Shown here: positions 27,467 through 34,858 of the stretch, piece after piece
How positions within the stretch are numbered: the first letter of the stretch is position 1
Layout: each line of letters begins with the position of its first letter
NCBI RefSeq assembly: GCF_012931685.1
Contig: NZ_JABANC010000005.1
Coordinates: forward strand, 124,001 to 188,000
Reading direction: 5' to 3'
From: Hanstruepera ponticola
GTDB lineage: Bacteria; Bacteroidota; Bacteroidia; Flavobacteriales; Flavobacteriaceae
Length of the DNA stretch: 64,000 bases
Made by a program: the position numbers and the translations under genes
The notes under the pieces: generated by a model
What the model saw: the letters and a program-made list of their open reading frames with translations, nothing else
What the model was told of the DNA's origin: nothing
Database searches by the model: none

Positions 27467-27880
27467 TTAAACCTCAAATCGCTTATCAAAATGGTTCTTT
27501 AATATTGGGATTTGTACACAAAGCATCAATCCAAAAAGCACAATAGTGTACAGTACCGTTTTAGAAACAGTTACTGAAAACATATTATCTATAAATTGAT
27601 AATTAAATAAGCTATTGAAGTCAATTACATCAAACCAATTGCTGTTAGAAGAACTGGAATTATTAACAATAATATAGGCAATTGGTAAAAGAGCAACAGC
27701 AATTACAAACCAAGCTTGTTTTGAAATCAATGGTTTATATTCTGTAATTTGATTTGCAGAAACTTTCTCTACACGTTCCATTACAGCATTAGTAAAATTG
27801 AAAGATGGTTTTTCTAAACCACTTTCTTGCATCATCTTATCTGATAATTTCTCTAGTTTTTTATCTAAATGCTTTTCCAT
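27467..27880 (-). CDS. Putative membrane anti-sigma factor
   Basis: 137 aa from the ATG at 27880 (a TTG nine bases upstream is possible). The N-terminal about 45 residues are charged and helical and probably cytoplasmic; two hydrophobic helices follow (AWFVIAVALLPIAYIIV and VLYTIVLFGLMLCVQIPIL). It overlaps the 3' end of the ECF sigma gene by 20 bp, the usual arrangement for a cognate anti-sigma. No HxxxCxxC zinc motif is present. Assignment rests mainly on context. Confidence 0.6.
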   Translation of the reverse strand: MEKHLDKKLEKLSDKMMQESGLEKPSFNFTNAVMERVEKVSANQITEYKPLISKQAWFVIAVALLPIAYIIVNNSSSSNSNWFDVIDFNSLFNYQFIDNMFSVTVSKTVLYTIVLFGLMLCVQIPILKNHFDKRFEV

Positions 27881-28451
27881 ACGATTCAATAATTTCTGGT
27901 TCCAACTGCTGACTAAAAATGACAGCCAACTTTTTTCGACTTCTAAATAATTTCACTTTAACATTATTGGCTGTAAGACCTGTTACTTTTGAAATTTCAT
28001 CCAAAGATTGTTCTTCAAAATAATATAATGTCATTAAAAAACTATCTTCACTTGGCAATAATTGTAAACATTTTTGGATAGCCAGCTTCTTCTCTTCATG
28101 TTCCATTATATCCAATGCATTTTCTATAGTTTTTATGTGATGTTCTGTAAATTCATCAATAGGAACGTGTGCTTGGCTTCGCTTATTCTTCTTTATTCTA
28201 TCTAAACAAGTATTATATGTCACCCGATATACCCATGTTGAAAATTTTGAGTCACCTTTAAACTTATTTAAGGACTTAAAAATTTTTATAAAAGCGTCTT
28301 GAGAAACCTCTTCAGCCTCTTCTCTATTCTTTAACATGCGCAATGCCAATGTAAACACCAAGTCCTTATAATTATCAACCAAACTAGCAAAGGCATTGGT
28401 ATTACCTGCTATAACTTCATTGATTATAGTTTGTTCGTTGTTGGTGGTCAT
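27861..28451 (-). CDS. ECF-type RNA polymerase sigma factor
   Basis: 196 aa when started at MTTNNEQTIINEV. Sigma region 2 (FASLVDNYKDLVFTLALRML through FSTWVYRVTYNTCLDRI) and region 4 (LPSEDSFLMTLYYFEEQSLDEISKVTGLTANNVKVKLFRSRKKL) are clear. The frame stays open 52 codons further upstream to 28607, but that would leave only 6 bp to the divergent gene and no promoter space, so the shorter start is preferred. It overlaps the likely anti-sigma gene. Regulon unknown. Confidence 0.9.
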   Translation of the reverse strand: MTTNNEQTIINEVIAGNTNAFASLVDNYKDLVFTLALRMLKNREEAEEVSQDAFIKIFKSLNKFKGDSKFSTWVYRVTYNTCLDRIKKNKRSQAHVPIDEFTEHHIKTIENALDIMEHEEKKLAIQKCLQLLPSEDSFLMTLYYFEEQSLDEISKVTGLTANNVKVKLFRSRKKLAVIFSQQLEPEIIESYGKAFR

Positions 28452-28613
28452 TTGAGTTTTAGACGACGTAATACTTTCTGCGGTTACAGATAAAATTGAA
28501 AAAAAGTTTGAAAAAGTTGTAACCATAATTAATAAGCTGTCGTCATAAGCTATGAAACAAATATAATCATTTATCAATCTGCCTGTGAGCAAACAGGTTA
28601 AAAACAAACACTT

Positions 28614-28961
28614 ATGGGATCAGAATTAGTTATCATACCAGTTATTTTCGGAGCTGTATTCGGCGTATTTTACTTGTATTTTTCAACTAGAAACAAAGAA
28701 CGTTTAGCCTTAATAGAAAAAGGAGCCGATGCGAGTATTTTTATGAAGGGCAAGCAACAAACCGCACCAATTTGGAAAGTCTTAATTCTAAATCTTGCCT
28801 TGCTATTAATGGGTATAGGTTTAGGGACTTTTATAGCATCATTACTAGACAATTACACAACGCTTGATAATGAGGCTATTTACCCTGCAACTATTTTCTT
28901 TACAGCTGGTGCTGGTCTGTTTTTAGGCTTTAACATGACCAAAAATTTAGATAAAGAATAA
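28614..28961 (+). CDS. Small membrane protein, DUF6249-like
   Basis: 115 aa with three hydrophobic segments (about 4-23, 53-76, 90-107). The stretch RNKERLALIEKGADASIF after the first helix is typical of a small protein family common beside ECF sigma genes in Flavobacteriaceae (I believe DUF6249). Function unknown. It is divergent from the sigma factor gene and ends before a good terminator. Confidence 0.65.
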   Translation: MGSELVIIPVIFGAVFGVFYLYFSTRNKERLALIEKGADASIFMKGKQQTAPIWKVLILNLALLLMGIGLGTFIASLLDNYTTLDNEAIYPATIFFTAGAGLFLGFNMTKNLDKE

Positions 28962-28985
28962 CCAATTACAATTAAACACTTGATT

Positions 28986-29018
28986 AAAGCTACAATCTGA
29001 AGGATTGTGGCTTTTTTT
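28986..29018 (+). terminator. Intrinsic terminator
   Basis: AAAGCTACAATC (28986-28997), loop TGAAG, GATTGTGGCTTT (29003-29014) with one G-U pair, then T run to 29018. Ends the 28614 gene. Confidence 0.85.
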
Positions 29019-29079
29019 ATTTACAAATTCAATTTAAGAATATGTATCTTTAGCTTTCAAATTTTGATTTTTAAATTCT

Positions 29080-30873
29080 ATGAGAACCTTTTTATCCATT
29101 TTTTGCCTTGTTATTGTTTTAGCATCCTGTAAGGACGAAAAAACTGAAGAAAATACCGAAACCGCTATGACTATGCCTAATGAAGATTTTAACAAACTAT
29201 TAGATAGTTATTATGAAGAGGGACTGCAACTAAACCCATTGAATGCAACTTATGCTGGTGATAATCGCTACAATGATCAATTCCCTAATATGTTATCAAA
29301 ATCGCATATTGATAAAACTAAAAGTTATTACACCAAATATCTAAATGAATTAAACAATATAGCTGATAGCACCTTAACTGATAGTCAGAAAATGTCTAAA
29401 GCCATTTTAAAATGGGAAGTAGATATGGCTTTGGAGGCTTTTAATTTTAAACACCGGGAACTGGTGCCTATAGATCAAATGTGGTCACCACATCTTTCTG
29501 TGGGTCAATTAGCTAGCGGTGCAGGCGCGCAACCTTTTGAAACGGTTGAAGATTATAACAATTGGTTAAAGCGTTTGGATGGTTATACCGAGTGGCTGCA
29601 ATCCGTAAAAAACAACATGGAAAAAGGGATTACCGAAGGTTATGTATTGCCAAAATCATTAATTGTTAAAGTATTACCACAAATAGAATCAGGCGCTTCC
29701 AATGATATTGAAAACCACCTATTCTACTCACCTATCAATAATATGCCAGATAGTTTTAGCGACGAAGATAAAGCAACTTTAAAAGATGCTTACACAGCCA
29801 AACTGAATGACAAAATTATTCCTGCTTACAAAAGCCTCTATGATTTCTTAAAAACTGATTATGTGGCTGCAGGAAGGGAATCCTCTGGAATTAATGACAC
29901 ACCAAATGGTGCTGCCTATTACAATTACATGATAAAGCTATTTACCACAACCAATATGACTGCTGATGAGATTCATAATCTTGGCTTAAAAGAAGTTGAA
30001 AGAATTTCCGCCGAAATGGAAAAAGTAAAAGAGCAAGTAGGTTTTGAAGGTGATTTAAAATCATTCTTTAATCATGTTAGAACCAATAAAGAACTCATGC
30101 CATTTGATGATCCACAGGAAGTCATTGATAATTTCAATGCCATTCATGAAACCATGAAACCACAAATCAATAAATTATTTGATGTAAAACCAAAAACAGC
30201 ATTTGAAGTCAGAAGAACAGAAGCCTTCCGTGAAGCTTCGGCCAGTGCCGAGTACAATCAAGGGTCTTTGGATGGCACCAGACCAGGTATTTTTTATGTG
30301 CCTATTCCAGATGTAACTGCTTACAATATATTTAGTGATGAAGCTTTATTTTTACATGAAGCCATTCCTGGACATCATTATCAAATTTCATTACAACAAG
30401 AAGACACCAATTTGCCTCAATTCAGAAAAACCTTATGGTACAGTGCCTACGGTGAAGGTTGGGCCTTATATTCAGAATCTTTGGGTAAAGAATTAGGTTT
30501 ATACACAGACCCATACCAGTATTTTGGTATGCTAGGCATGGAAATGCATAGAGCCATAAGATTAGTGGTTGACACTGGTTTACATTCTAAAGGCTGGACA
30601 CGAGAAGAAGCTATTCAATATTCTTTAGATCATGAAGCTGAAAGCGAAGCCAGCATCACTTCAGAAATTGAACGCTATATGGCTATGCCAGGACAAGCAC
30701 TATCCTATAAAATTGGTCAGTTAAAAATTAAAGAACTTCGCGCAAAGGCTGAAAGGGAGTTAGGCACAAACTTTGATATTAGTGAGTTCCATAATGAAGT
30801 TTTAGAGCCTGGTTGTGTGCCTTTAGCTTTATTAGAAGATAAAATAAACGCTTGGATTTCAGCAAACAAATAA
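29080..30873 (+). CDS. DUF885 family putative metallopeptidase, lipoprotein
   Basis: 597 aa. A lipoprotein signal ends in LASC. The body is alpha-helical with the family signature FLHEAIPGHHYQ followed by YGEGWALYSE and, further on, EAESEASITSEIERY, arranged like the gluzincin HExxH...E zinc site although the spacing is altered. DUF885 proteins are thought to be extracytoplasmic peptidases; activity here is inferred. TATCTTTA at 29045-29052 is a near match to a -7 element. The next gene starts two bases downstream. Confidence 0.85.
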   Translation: MRTFLSIFCLVIVLASCKDEKTEENTETAMTMPNEDFNKLLDSYYEEGLQLNPLNATYAGDNRYNDQFPNMLSKSHIDKTKSYYTKYLNELNNIADSTLTDSQKMSKAILKWEVDMALEAFNFKHRELVPIDQMWSPHLSVGQLASGAGAQPFETVEDYNNWLKRLDGYTEWLQSVKNNMEKGITEGYVLPKSLIVKVLPQIESGASNDIENHLFYSPINNMPDSFSDEDKATLKDAYTAKLNDKIIPAYKSLYDFLKTDYVAAGRESSGINDTPNGAAYYNYMIKLFTTTNMTADEIHNLGLKEVERISAEMEKVKEQVGFEGDLKSFFNHVRTNKELMPFDDPQEVIDNFNAIHETMKPQINKLFDVKPKTAFEVRRTEAFREASASAEYNQGSLDGTRPGIFYVPIPDVTAYNIFSDEALFLHEAIPGHHYQISLQQEDTNLPQFRKTLWYSAYGEGWALYSESLGKELGLYTDPYQYFGMLGMEMHRAIRLVVDTGLHSKGWTREEAIQYSLDHEAESEASITSEIERYMAMPGQALSYKIGQLKIKELRAKAERELGTNFDISEFHNEVLEPGCVPLALLEDKINAWISANK

Positions 30874-30874
30874 T

Positions 30875-31858
30875 ATGAATTTAAAAAAAAGTTGCTTATT
30901 TACTTTTATGATTGCATCGTGGTTTGGTTTTTCGCAAAAAACAACCATTCAAGATAGTCAGTCAAAAACACCTATCTCCTATGCCACTATTTCATTTGGT
31001 GACGGCCAAGGTATTTTCGCCGATGATGAAGGCGCCTTTATTTTTACCAAGAAACTCTACCCAGATGTTGATACCTTATATATTTCTGCATTGAGTTATA
31101 AAAGCGCAACAATACCAACTTCAAAACTTCAAAAAACTATTTTACTAGAAGAAGAAATCAGTCAGTTAGATGAAATTGTACTCATAGCCAACAACCGCAA
31201 GTTCAAGGAAGAAACTTTAGAACCCTATCTGGACGATGATTATTACCATTGCTGGCTACCAACCATAGAATCGGAGATTGCAGTCTATTTTTCCAACCCC
31301 AATGACAAGCTTAAAAAATTAAGCACCATCCATTTCCCCATTACCTTGGAATCTCGTGATTGGGAACAGCGTAAAAAGAAAAACGCCGACAAAAAACCGT
31401 TTTCAACCCTGTTTAAAGTCAAGTTTTATAAAAATGACAACGGTAAACCTGGTGACGTATTGGTGTATGAGAATATCGTATTTAGAGCCACCGAAAAAAA
31501 GGGCGATTCCTATGATTTGGATGTTAGCGACTACAACATCATCTACCCCGAAAACGGATTCTTTGTATCCTTACAGGTATTGGGTTACACCGATAAAGCC
31601 GGCAAACTGTTGCCCAACAAAAAATACAAGGAACTAAAAGGTCGGGATGGTGGCATTGTAAAAATACCTACCAATTTCAGACCCTTGTTACCATTTACCA
31701 GCGAAATAAAAACCCACAACACCTTTATAAAACGCGTGTTTATAAATGGCAACGACTGGGTACAGTTTAAACCCGGCAGTATGGACTCCAGTTTGCTTAA
31801 AACCGGACTCACCAATTACGGCATTGGTATCACCTACAAGGTTTATAAAGATGAATAA
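30875..31858 (+). CDS. Exported carboxypeptidase-like regulatory-domain protein
   Basis: 327 aa. A signal peptide (GFSQ end) leads into a CarboxypepD_reg-like beta sandwich (residues about 22-100: SKTPISYATISFGDGQGIFADDEGAFIF, shown in part). The remaining region is beta-rich and unassigned. Such N-terminal domains occur in surface proteins of Bacteroidota. It follows the DUF885 gene with a one-base gap and overlaps the DoxX-like gene. From about 31.2 kb codons become visibly richer in C and G than in the flanking genes. Confidence 0.65.
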   Translation: MNLKKSCLFTFMIASWFGFSQKTTIQDSQSKTPISYATISFGDGQGIFADDEGAFIFTKKLYPDVDTLYISALSYKSATIPTSKLQKTILLEEEISQLDEIVLIANNRKFKEETLEPYLDDDYYHCWLPTIESEIAVYFSNPNDKLKKLSTIHFPITLESRDWEQRKKKNADKKPFSTLFKVKFYKNDNGKPGDVLVYENIVFRATEKKGDSYDLDVSDYNIIYPENGFFVSLQVLGYTDKAGKLLPNKKYKELKGRDGGIVKIPTNFRPLLPFTSEIKTHNTFIKRVFINGNDWVQFKPGSMDSSLLKTGLTNYGIGITYKVYKDE

Positions 31859-32204
31859 CCCCTGGCACCTATATGCCATGGCAGCACTGTATATAGTGGC
31901 AGGTATCATGCATTTTATCAAACCCGAAATGTATATGCGCATCATGCCACGGTATTTACCCAACCACAAAACCTTGGTACTTTTAAGCGGTTTGGCCGAA
32001 ATCATGCTGGGTGCCGCACTGCTATTTAAAGAAACAAGGGCTTGGGCTATTTACGGCATTATGTTGATGCTCACCGTATTCTTATTAGTCCACTTCTATA
32101 TGCTATCAGGTAAAAAAGCCAGTGCAGGTATTCCTAAATGGCTTTTAATATTCCGCATACCACTACAATTTGTTTTGATGTATTGGGCTTATGGGTATTT
32201 ATGA
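31851..32204 (+). CDS. DoxX-like membrane protein
   Basis: 117 aa from the ATG overlapping the previous stop by 8 bp (ATGAATAA). Four hydrophobic helices with GIMHFIKPEMYMRIMPRYLP after the first match the DoxX-like family. DoxX proteins act in redox or quinone-linked membrane processes, but small members are mostly uncharacterised. Shares the higher-GC codon use of the preceding gene. Confidence 0.78.
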   Translation: MNNPWHLYAMAALYIVAGIMHFIKPEMYMRIMPRYLPNHKTLVLLSGLAEIMLGAALLFKETRAWAIYGIMLMLTVFLLVHFYMLSGKKASAGIPKWLLIFRIPLQFVLMYWAYGYL

Positions 32205-32229
32205 TTTGGTTTTAAAAAACTAAACTTAT

Positions 32230-32311
32230 ATTGAATTTGCCTGCATTGAGCTTGTCGAAATGTCATGCTAAACGGACGTTGTACTTGTCATGCTGAACTT
32301 GATTCAGCATC
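32230..32311. repeat. Palindromic interspersed repeat, intergenic copy
   Basis: At 32286-32312 is TGTCATGCTGAACTTG followed by ATTCAGCATCT, an 8-bp stem with 5-nt loop. A segment in the icmF gene (47994-48020) differs at only three of 27 positions, two being compensatory stem changes. The preceding part (GAGCTTGTCGAAATGTCATG around 32248-32267) looks like half of a second related unit. I recall similar short palindromes scattered in flavobacterial genomes, unverified here. Confidence 0.6.
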
Positions 32312-32399
32312 TAAAATCACTTACACAAACTACCAACCCACTCACAATTAATCATAATACCTACTCGATTTGTAAGATTTTTAATTATTTTTAGAAGTA

Positions 32400-32437
32400 T
32401 AAACGCAATGGCGTTTATCCAATTGTTGGCAACAATT
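32400..32437. repeat. Pair of adjacent palindromes before an accessory gene
   Basis: TAAACGC, AATG, GCGTTTA (32400-32417) is directly followed by AATTGTTG, G, CAACAATT (32421-32437). Both are perfect. They lie 17 bp before the 32454 gene and could be a recombination, regulatory or terminator site. There is no U run. Confidence 0.5.
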
Positions 32438-32453
32438 TAAACCCATAAAGTTA

Positions 32454-32990
32454 ATGAACAAATTACTTTTGACTTTTCTAATCGCTTTAACTATAAATTT
32501 TCAATCCTACGCTCAATCGATTTATGAGAATGTAACATATTTATATCAAGTAAAAATACCAACAGATTGGAATTTAGTTAGTGAAATTAAAAATGACACT
32601 ATTCAGAAATTCTCTATTGTGAATTGGACTCTTCCTAAAGTTATTTCTGAATCAAAAGAAAATGAGGTTCAGAATTCTATCGAAATATACGCTCATAAAA
32701 ATAGTGATATTAAGAACATAAAAGAACTAATAAATCACGAAAAGCAAAAATGGCAACCATTTCTCTTAAAAACGGATATTTCACAAGAGGATTCTGAATT
32801 TTCAAGAGAAGTTATGACTACCTCAAAAGTTCCAAGTTTTGACCATAAATCAAAAAAGTATTTGATTTACAAAAATGGAATCTGCTATAGAATACAATTA
32901 GTTTGTACACTTGATACTTTTGATAAAAATCTTTCTGATTTTGAAAATTTCTACAAAGAATTTAAGATTGTTGAAAATAAAAAAGAATAA
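32454..32990 (+). CDS. Exported hypothetical protein
   Basis: 178 aa with a clear signal peptide (residues 1-20, QSYAQ end). The mature part is a mixed alpha/beta domain starting with YLYQVKIPTDWNL, reminiscent of PsbP/DUF1795-like proteins, but no family is assigned with confidence. It precedes the zinc-ribbon protein gene by two bases, and the two probably form one accessory module bounded by palindromic DNA on both sides. Confidence 0.55.
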   Translation: MNKLLLTFLIALTINFQSYAQSIYENVTYLYQVKIPTDWNLVSEIKNDTIQKFSIVNWTLPKVISESKENEVQNSIEIYAHKNSDIKNIKELINHEKQKWQPFLLKTDISQEDSEFSREVMTTSKVPSFDHKSKKYLIYKNGICYRIQLVCTLDTFDKNLSDFENFYKEFKIVENKKE

Positions 32991-32992
32991 AA

Positions 32993-33343
32993 ATGGACGA
33001 AATCTATCCAGCATTGATTGATTATATCCATCAATATTGTTCTGAATTTAATACAGAACTTGAGAAAAAAGCAAGAAACCATAACATTGGAATGCTCAAA
33101 TGGGGAAATCGAGAAAATTTGCATCCAAAATTAATCGAATTAAGAGATAGACATATATCAACTGATAAAAATGTTTTAAAACTATTAGAAAATGGATTTG
33201 AAGAATTTAAAGTAAATTCTGCAACCCGAATTTATAAAGAGCATAAAAATGAACTAAATCTGAATTTATGCCCAAAGTGTAAAAAAATTGCTCGCACACC
33301 TAATGCCAAACAATGTAGATTTTGTTTTTATGATTGGCATTAA
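32993..33343 (+). CDS. Hypothetical protein with C-terminal zinc ribbon
   Basis: 116 aa. The first about 85 residues are helical and charged; the C-terminus LCPKCKKIARTPNAKQCRFC has two CxxC pairs spaced as in a zinc ribbon, followed by FYDWH. No signal peptide, so cytoplasmic. No family recognised and no function proposed. Confidence 0.6.
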   Translation: MDEIYPALIDYIHQYCSEFNTELEKKARNHNIGMLKWGNRENLHPKLIELRDRHISTDKNVLKLLENGFEEFKVNSATRIYKEHKNELNLNLCPKCKKIARTPNAKQCRFCFYDWH

Positions 33344-33384
33344 GAAAAAGAATAACATTTGCAAACTTAAGACGTATAGCTCAT

Positions 33385-33505
33385 AGCTGGGCAGTTGACT
33401 AATCGAAGTTTCGGCATATGCAAGTCCGCCAAATTTTTAATTTGGCTATATTTAGTAAATTAAAGGTAAACATAGAAATTAAAAATTCGGCTCATTGCCC
33501 AACCC
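33385..33505. repeat. Nested inverted-repeat element between accessory modules
   Basis: Outer arms GCTGGGCA (33386-33393) and TGCCCAAC (33496-33503) pair at 7 of 8 positions over about 110 nt. Inside are a perfect 8-bp hairpin GCCAAATT, TTT, AATTTGGC (33428-33446) and CGAA, GT, TTCG (33404-33413). No frame is open across it. A folded single-strand recombination site, a remnant of a non-autonomous element or a structured RNA are all possible. Confidence 0.45.
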
Positions 33506-33573
33506 AAAATTATTTTAACTTTAACACGCTACGTTTCATACACAGAACGCTCTATGTAAATTGAACAGATAGA

Positions 33574-34488
33574 ATGAGATATGCATACAATGAAAAGAAT
33601 GACAAAATAGAAGTTTCTTTTTCAGGGGAAAGAGCAAAATGTCCAGATTGTGATTCTATTGTAATAGGAAAAAAAGGTCCATTCAAAATAAAACATTGGA
33701 GTCATAAAACAAAAAATGAATGTGACAGTTGGTATGAACCAATAACCGAATGGCATTTAAACTGGCAAAATTTATTTCCAATTCAATATAGAGAAGTTTC
33801 TATATCAAAAAATGGTAAAACCCATCGCGCTGATTTAAAACTTAAAAATAGTTTAGTTATTGAAATTCAGAACTCACCAATAAAGATCTCCGAAATTGAA
33901 GAAAGAGAAAAATTTTATGGGGAAAACAATATGATTTGGATTTTGAATGGAGAGAAATTAGCAAGAAAATCAAGAATAACTTATAAGTTTAACAAAAAAC
34001 AATTCTCCTTATCGTTTTCAATACCAGCTTATAGTCCATTAGTTTCCCAATATGACATGGACGAATTTAAAGTAACCTTATTCAGAAATGAATTACTATT
34101 AGGTTTAAAGAATGATAAAAATTTAATTAACTATCGAGAAAATAATGGCAATTATTTTGAATATGAATTTGATACTGATAAAGACTTTTTTGAAATAGAT
34201 TCTGAACTATCTTATCTCTTTCAAAAAACCTGCAATGAACTGTATGATTATAATGCCTATCATAAAATGTTTTCAGATTTCAATATTTCTTTTAAAAATG
34301 TAAAAAGGGATAATTACTCGCAGGTTAAACTAAACAAATTATATTGGAGAAGTTTCATTGATAATATGTCTTTTCCAGTTTTTATAGATAGCTTGAATGG
34401 TTTAGAATCTGATTTAATATATTGGTATCAAGAAAATAGAATTATTAAACGTTCAGACTTCATTAACAAATATTTGAAATATACTTAA
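33574..34488 (+). CDS. CoiA-like nuclease family protein
   Basis: 304 aa. N-terminal zinc-binding segment CPDC (23-26) with HWSH (41-44) precedes the CoiA-type nuclease core: EWHLNWQNLFP (59-69), RAD with D87, EIQNS with E97 and Q99, and REKFYGENNMIWILN. This D...ExQ pattern is a PD-(D/E)XK restriction-like active site. In Streptococcus CoiA is linked to competence and DNA processing; in Bacteroidota lone CoiA-like genes have unknown roles, and transformation or defence are both possible. The C-terminal 150 residues are unassigned. It lies in a segment of accessory character. Confidence 0.75.
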   Translation: MRYAYNEKNDKIEVSFSGERAKCPDCDSIVIGKKGPFKIKHWSHKTKNECDSWYEPITEWHLNWQNLFPIQYREVSISKNGKTHRADLKLKNSLVIEIQNSPIKISEIEEREKFYGENNMIWILNGEKLARKSRITYKFNKKQFSLSFSIPAYSPLVSQYDMDEFKVTLFRNELLLGLKNDKNLINYRENNGNYFEYEFDTDKDFFEIDSELSYLFQKTCNELYDYNAYHKMFSDFNISFKNVKRDNYSQVKLNKLYWRSFIDNMSFPVFIDSLNGLESDLIYWYQENRIIKRSDFINKYLKYT

Positions 34489-34530
34489 TCAAAAACTGTT
34501 AGATGATGTATGTAGTTCATTGTTGCCACT

Positions 34531-34803
34531 CATTTCAAAGTTATTATTGACCATGTTCCACTTTTGATTAAGCATGTTCCACCTTTGATTGACCATGTTC
34601 CACTTTTGATTGACCATGTTCCACTTTTGATTAACCATGTTCCACTTTTGATTGGTCGTTCCAGACTTTTGATTGAGCATTCCAGAGTTTTAATTAAGCG
34701 TTCTAAAGTTTTGATTGATCGTTCCAGAGTTTTGATTGCCTATTCTAGACTTTTGATTAACCATTCAAGAGTTGTGATTGGCTGTTCCAAACTTTTGACT
34801 ATT
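34531..34803. repeat. Tandem array of 13 imperfect 21-nt repeats
   Basis: Thirteen directly repeated 21-nt units tile 34531-34803 without gaps. Units 2-6 (34552-34656) share the core ATGTTCCACTTTTGATT; units 7-13 (34657-34803) share CRTTCCAGASTTTTGATT and vary more. The period is a multiple of three, so both strands stay open: heptads LIDHVPL on plus and NMVNQKW on minus. No signal, conserved start or promoter accompanies either frame, so it is probably a non-coding minisatellite. The rest of 34489-34858 shows no other feature. Confidence 0.85.
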
Positions 34804-34858
34804 CAACACTAAACCATATAAACAAATAACCAAATCAACAGTCTTCCGTCTTCCATCA

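Noticed and set aside
28452-28607. 52-codon N-terminal extension of the ECF sigma factor
   Set aside because: It would run to within 6 bp of the divergent start and encodes no sigma-like sequence; MTTNNEQ is the natural start.
31746-31850. Longer N-terminus for the DoxX-like gene
   Set aside because: It overlaps the previous gene by over 100 bp in another frame; the ATG at 31851 with an 8-bp overlap fits better.
33344-33573. Integron attC site proper
   Set aside because: No clear RYYYAAC/GTTRRRY core pairs and no integrase in the window; only an analogy is offered.
34489-34812. Protein-coding frames with heptad repeats on either strand of the tandem array
   Set aside because: The 21-nt period keeps both strands open by itself; there is no promoter, good start codon or signal, and the heptads carry no recognised fold.
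32205-34858. CRISPR array
   Set aside because: The 21-nt units are contiguous with no spacers, and no cas genes are in the window.
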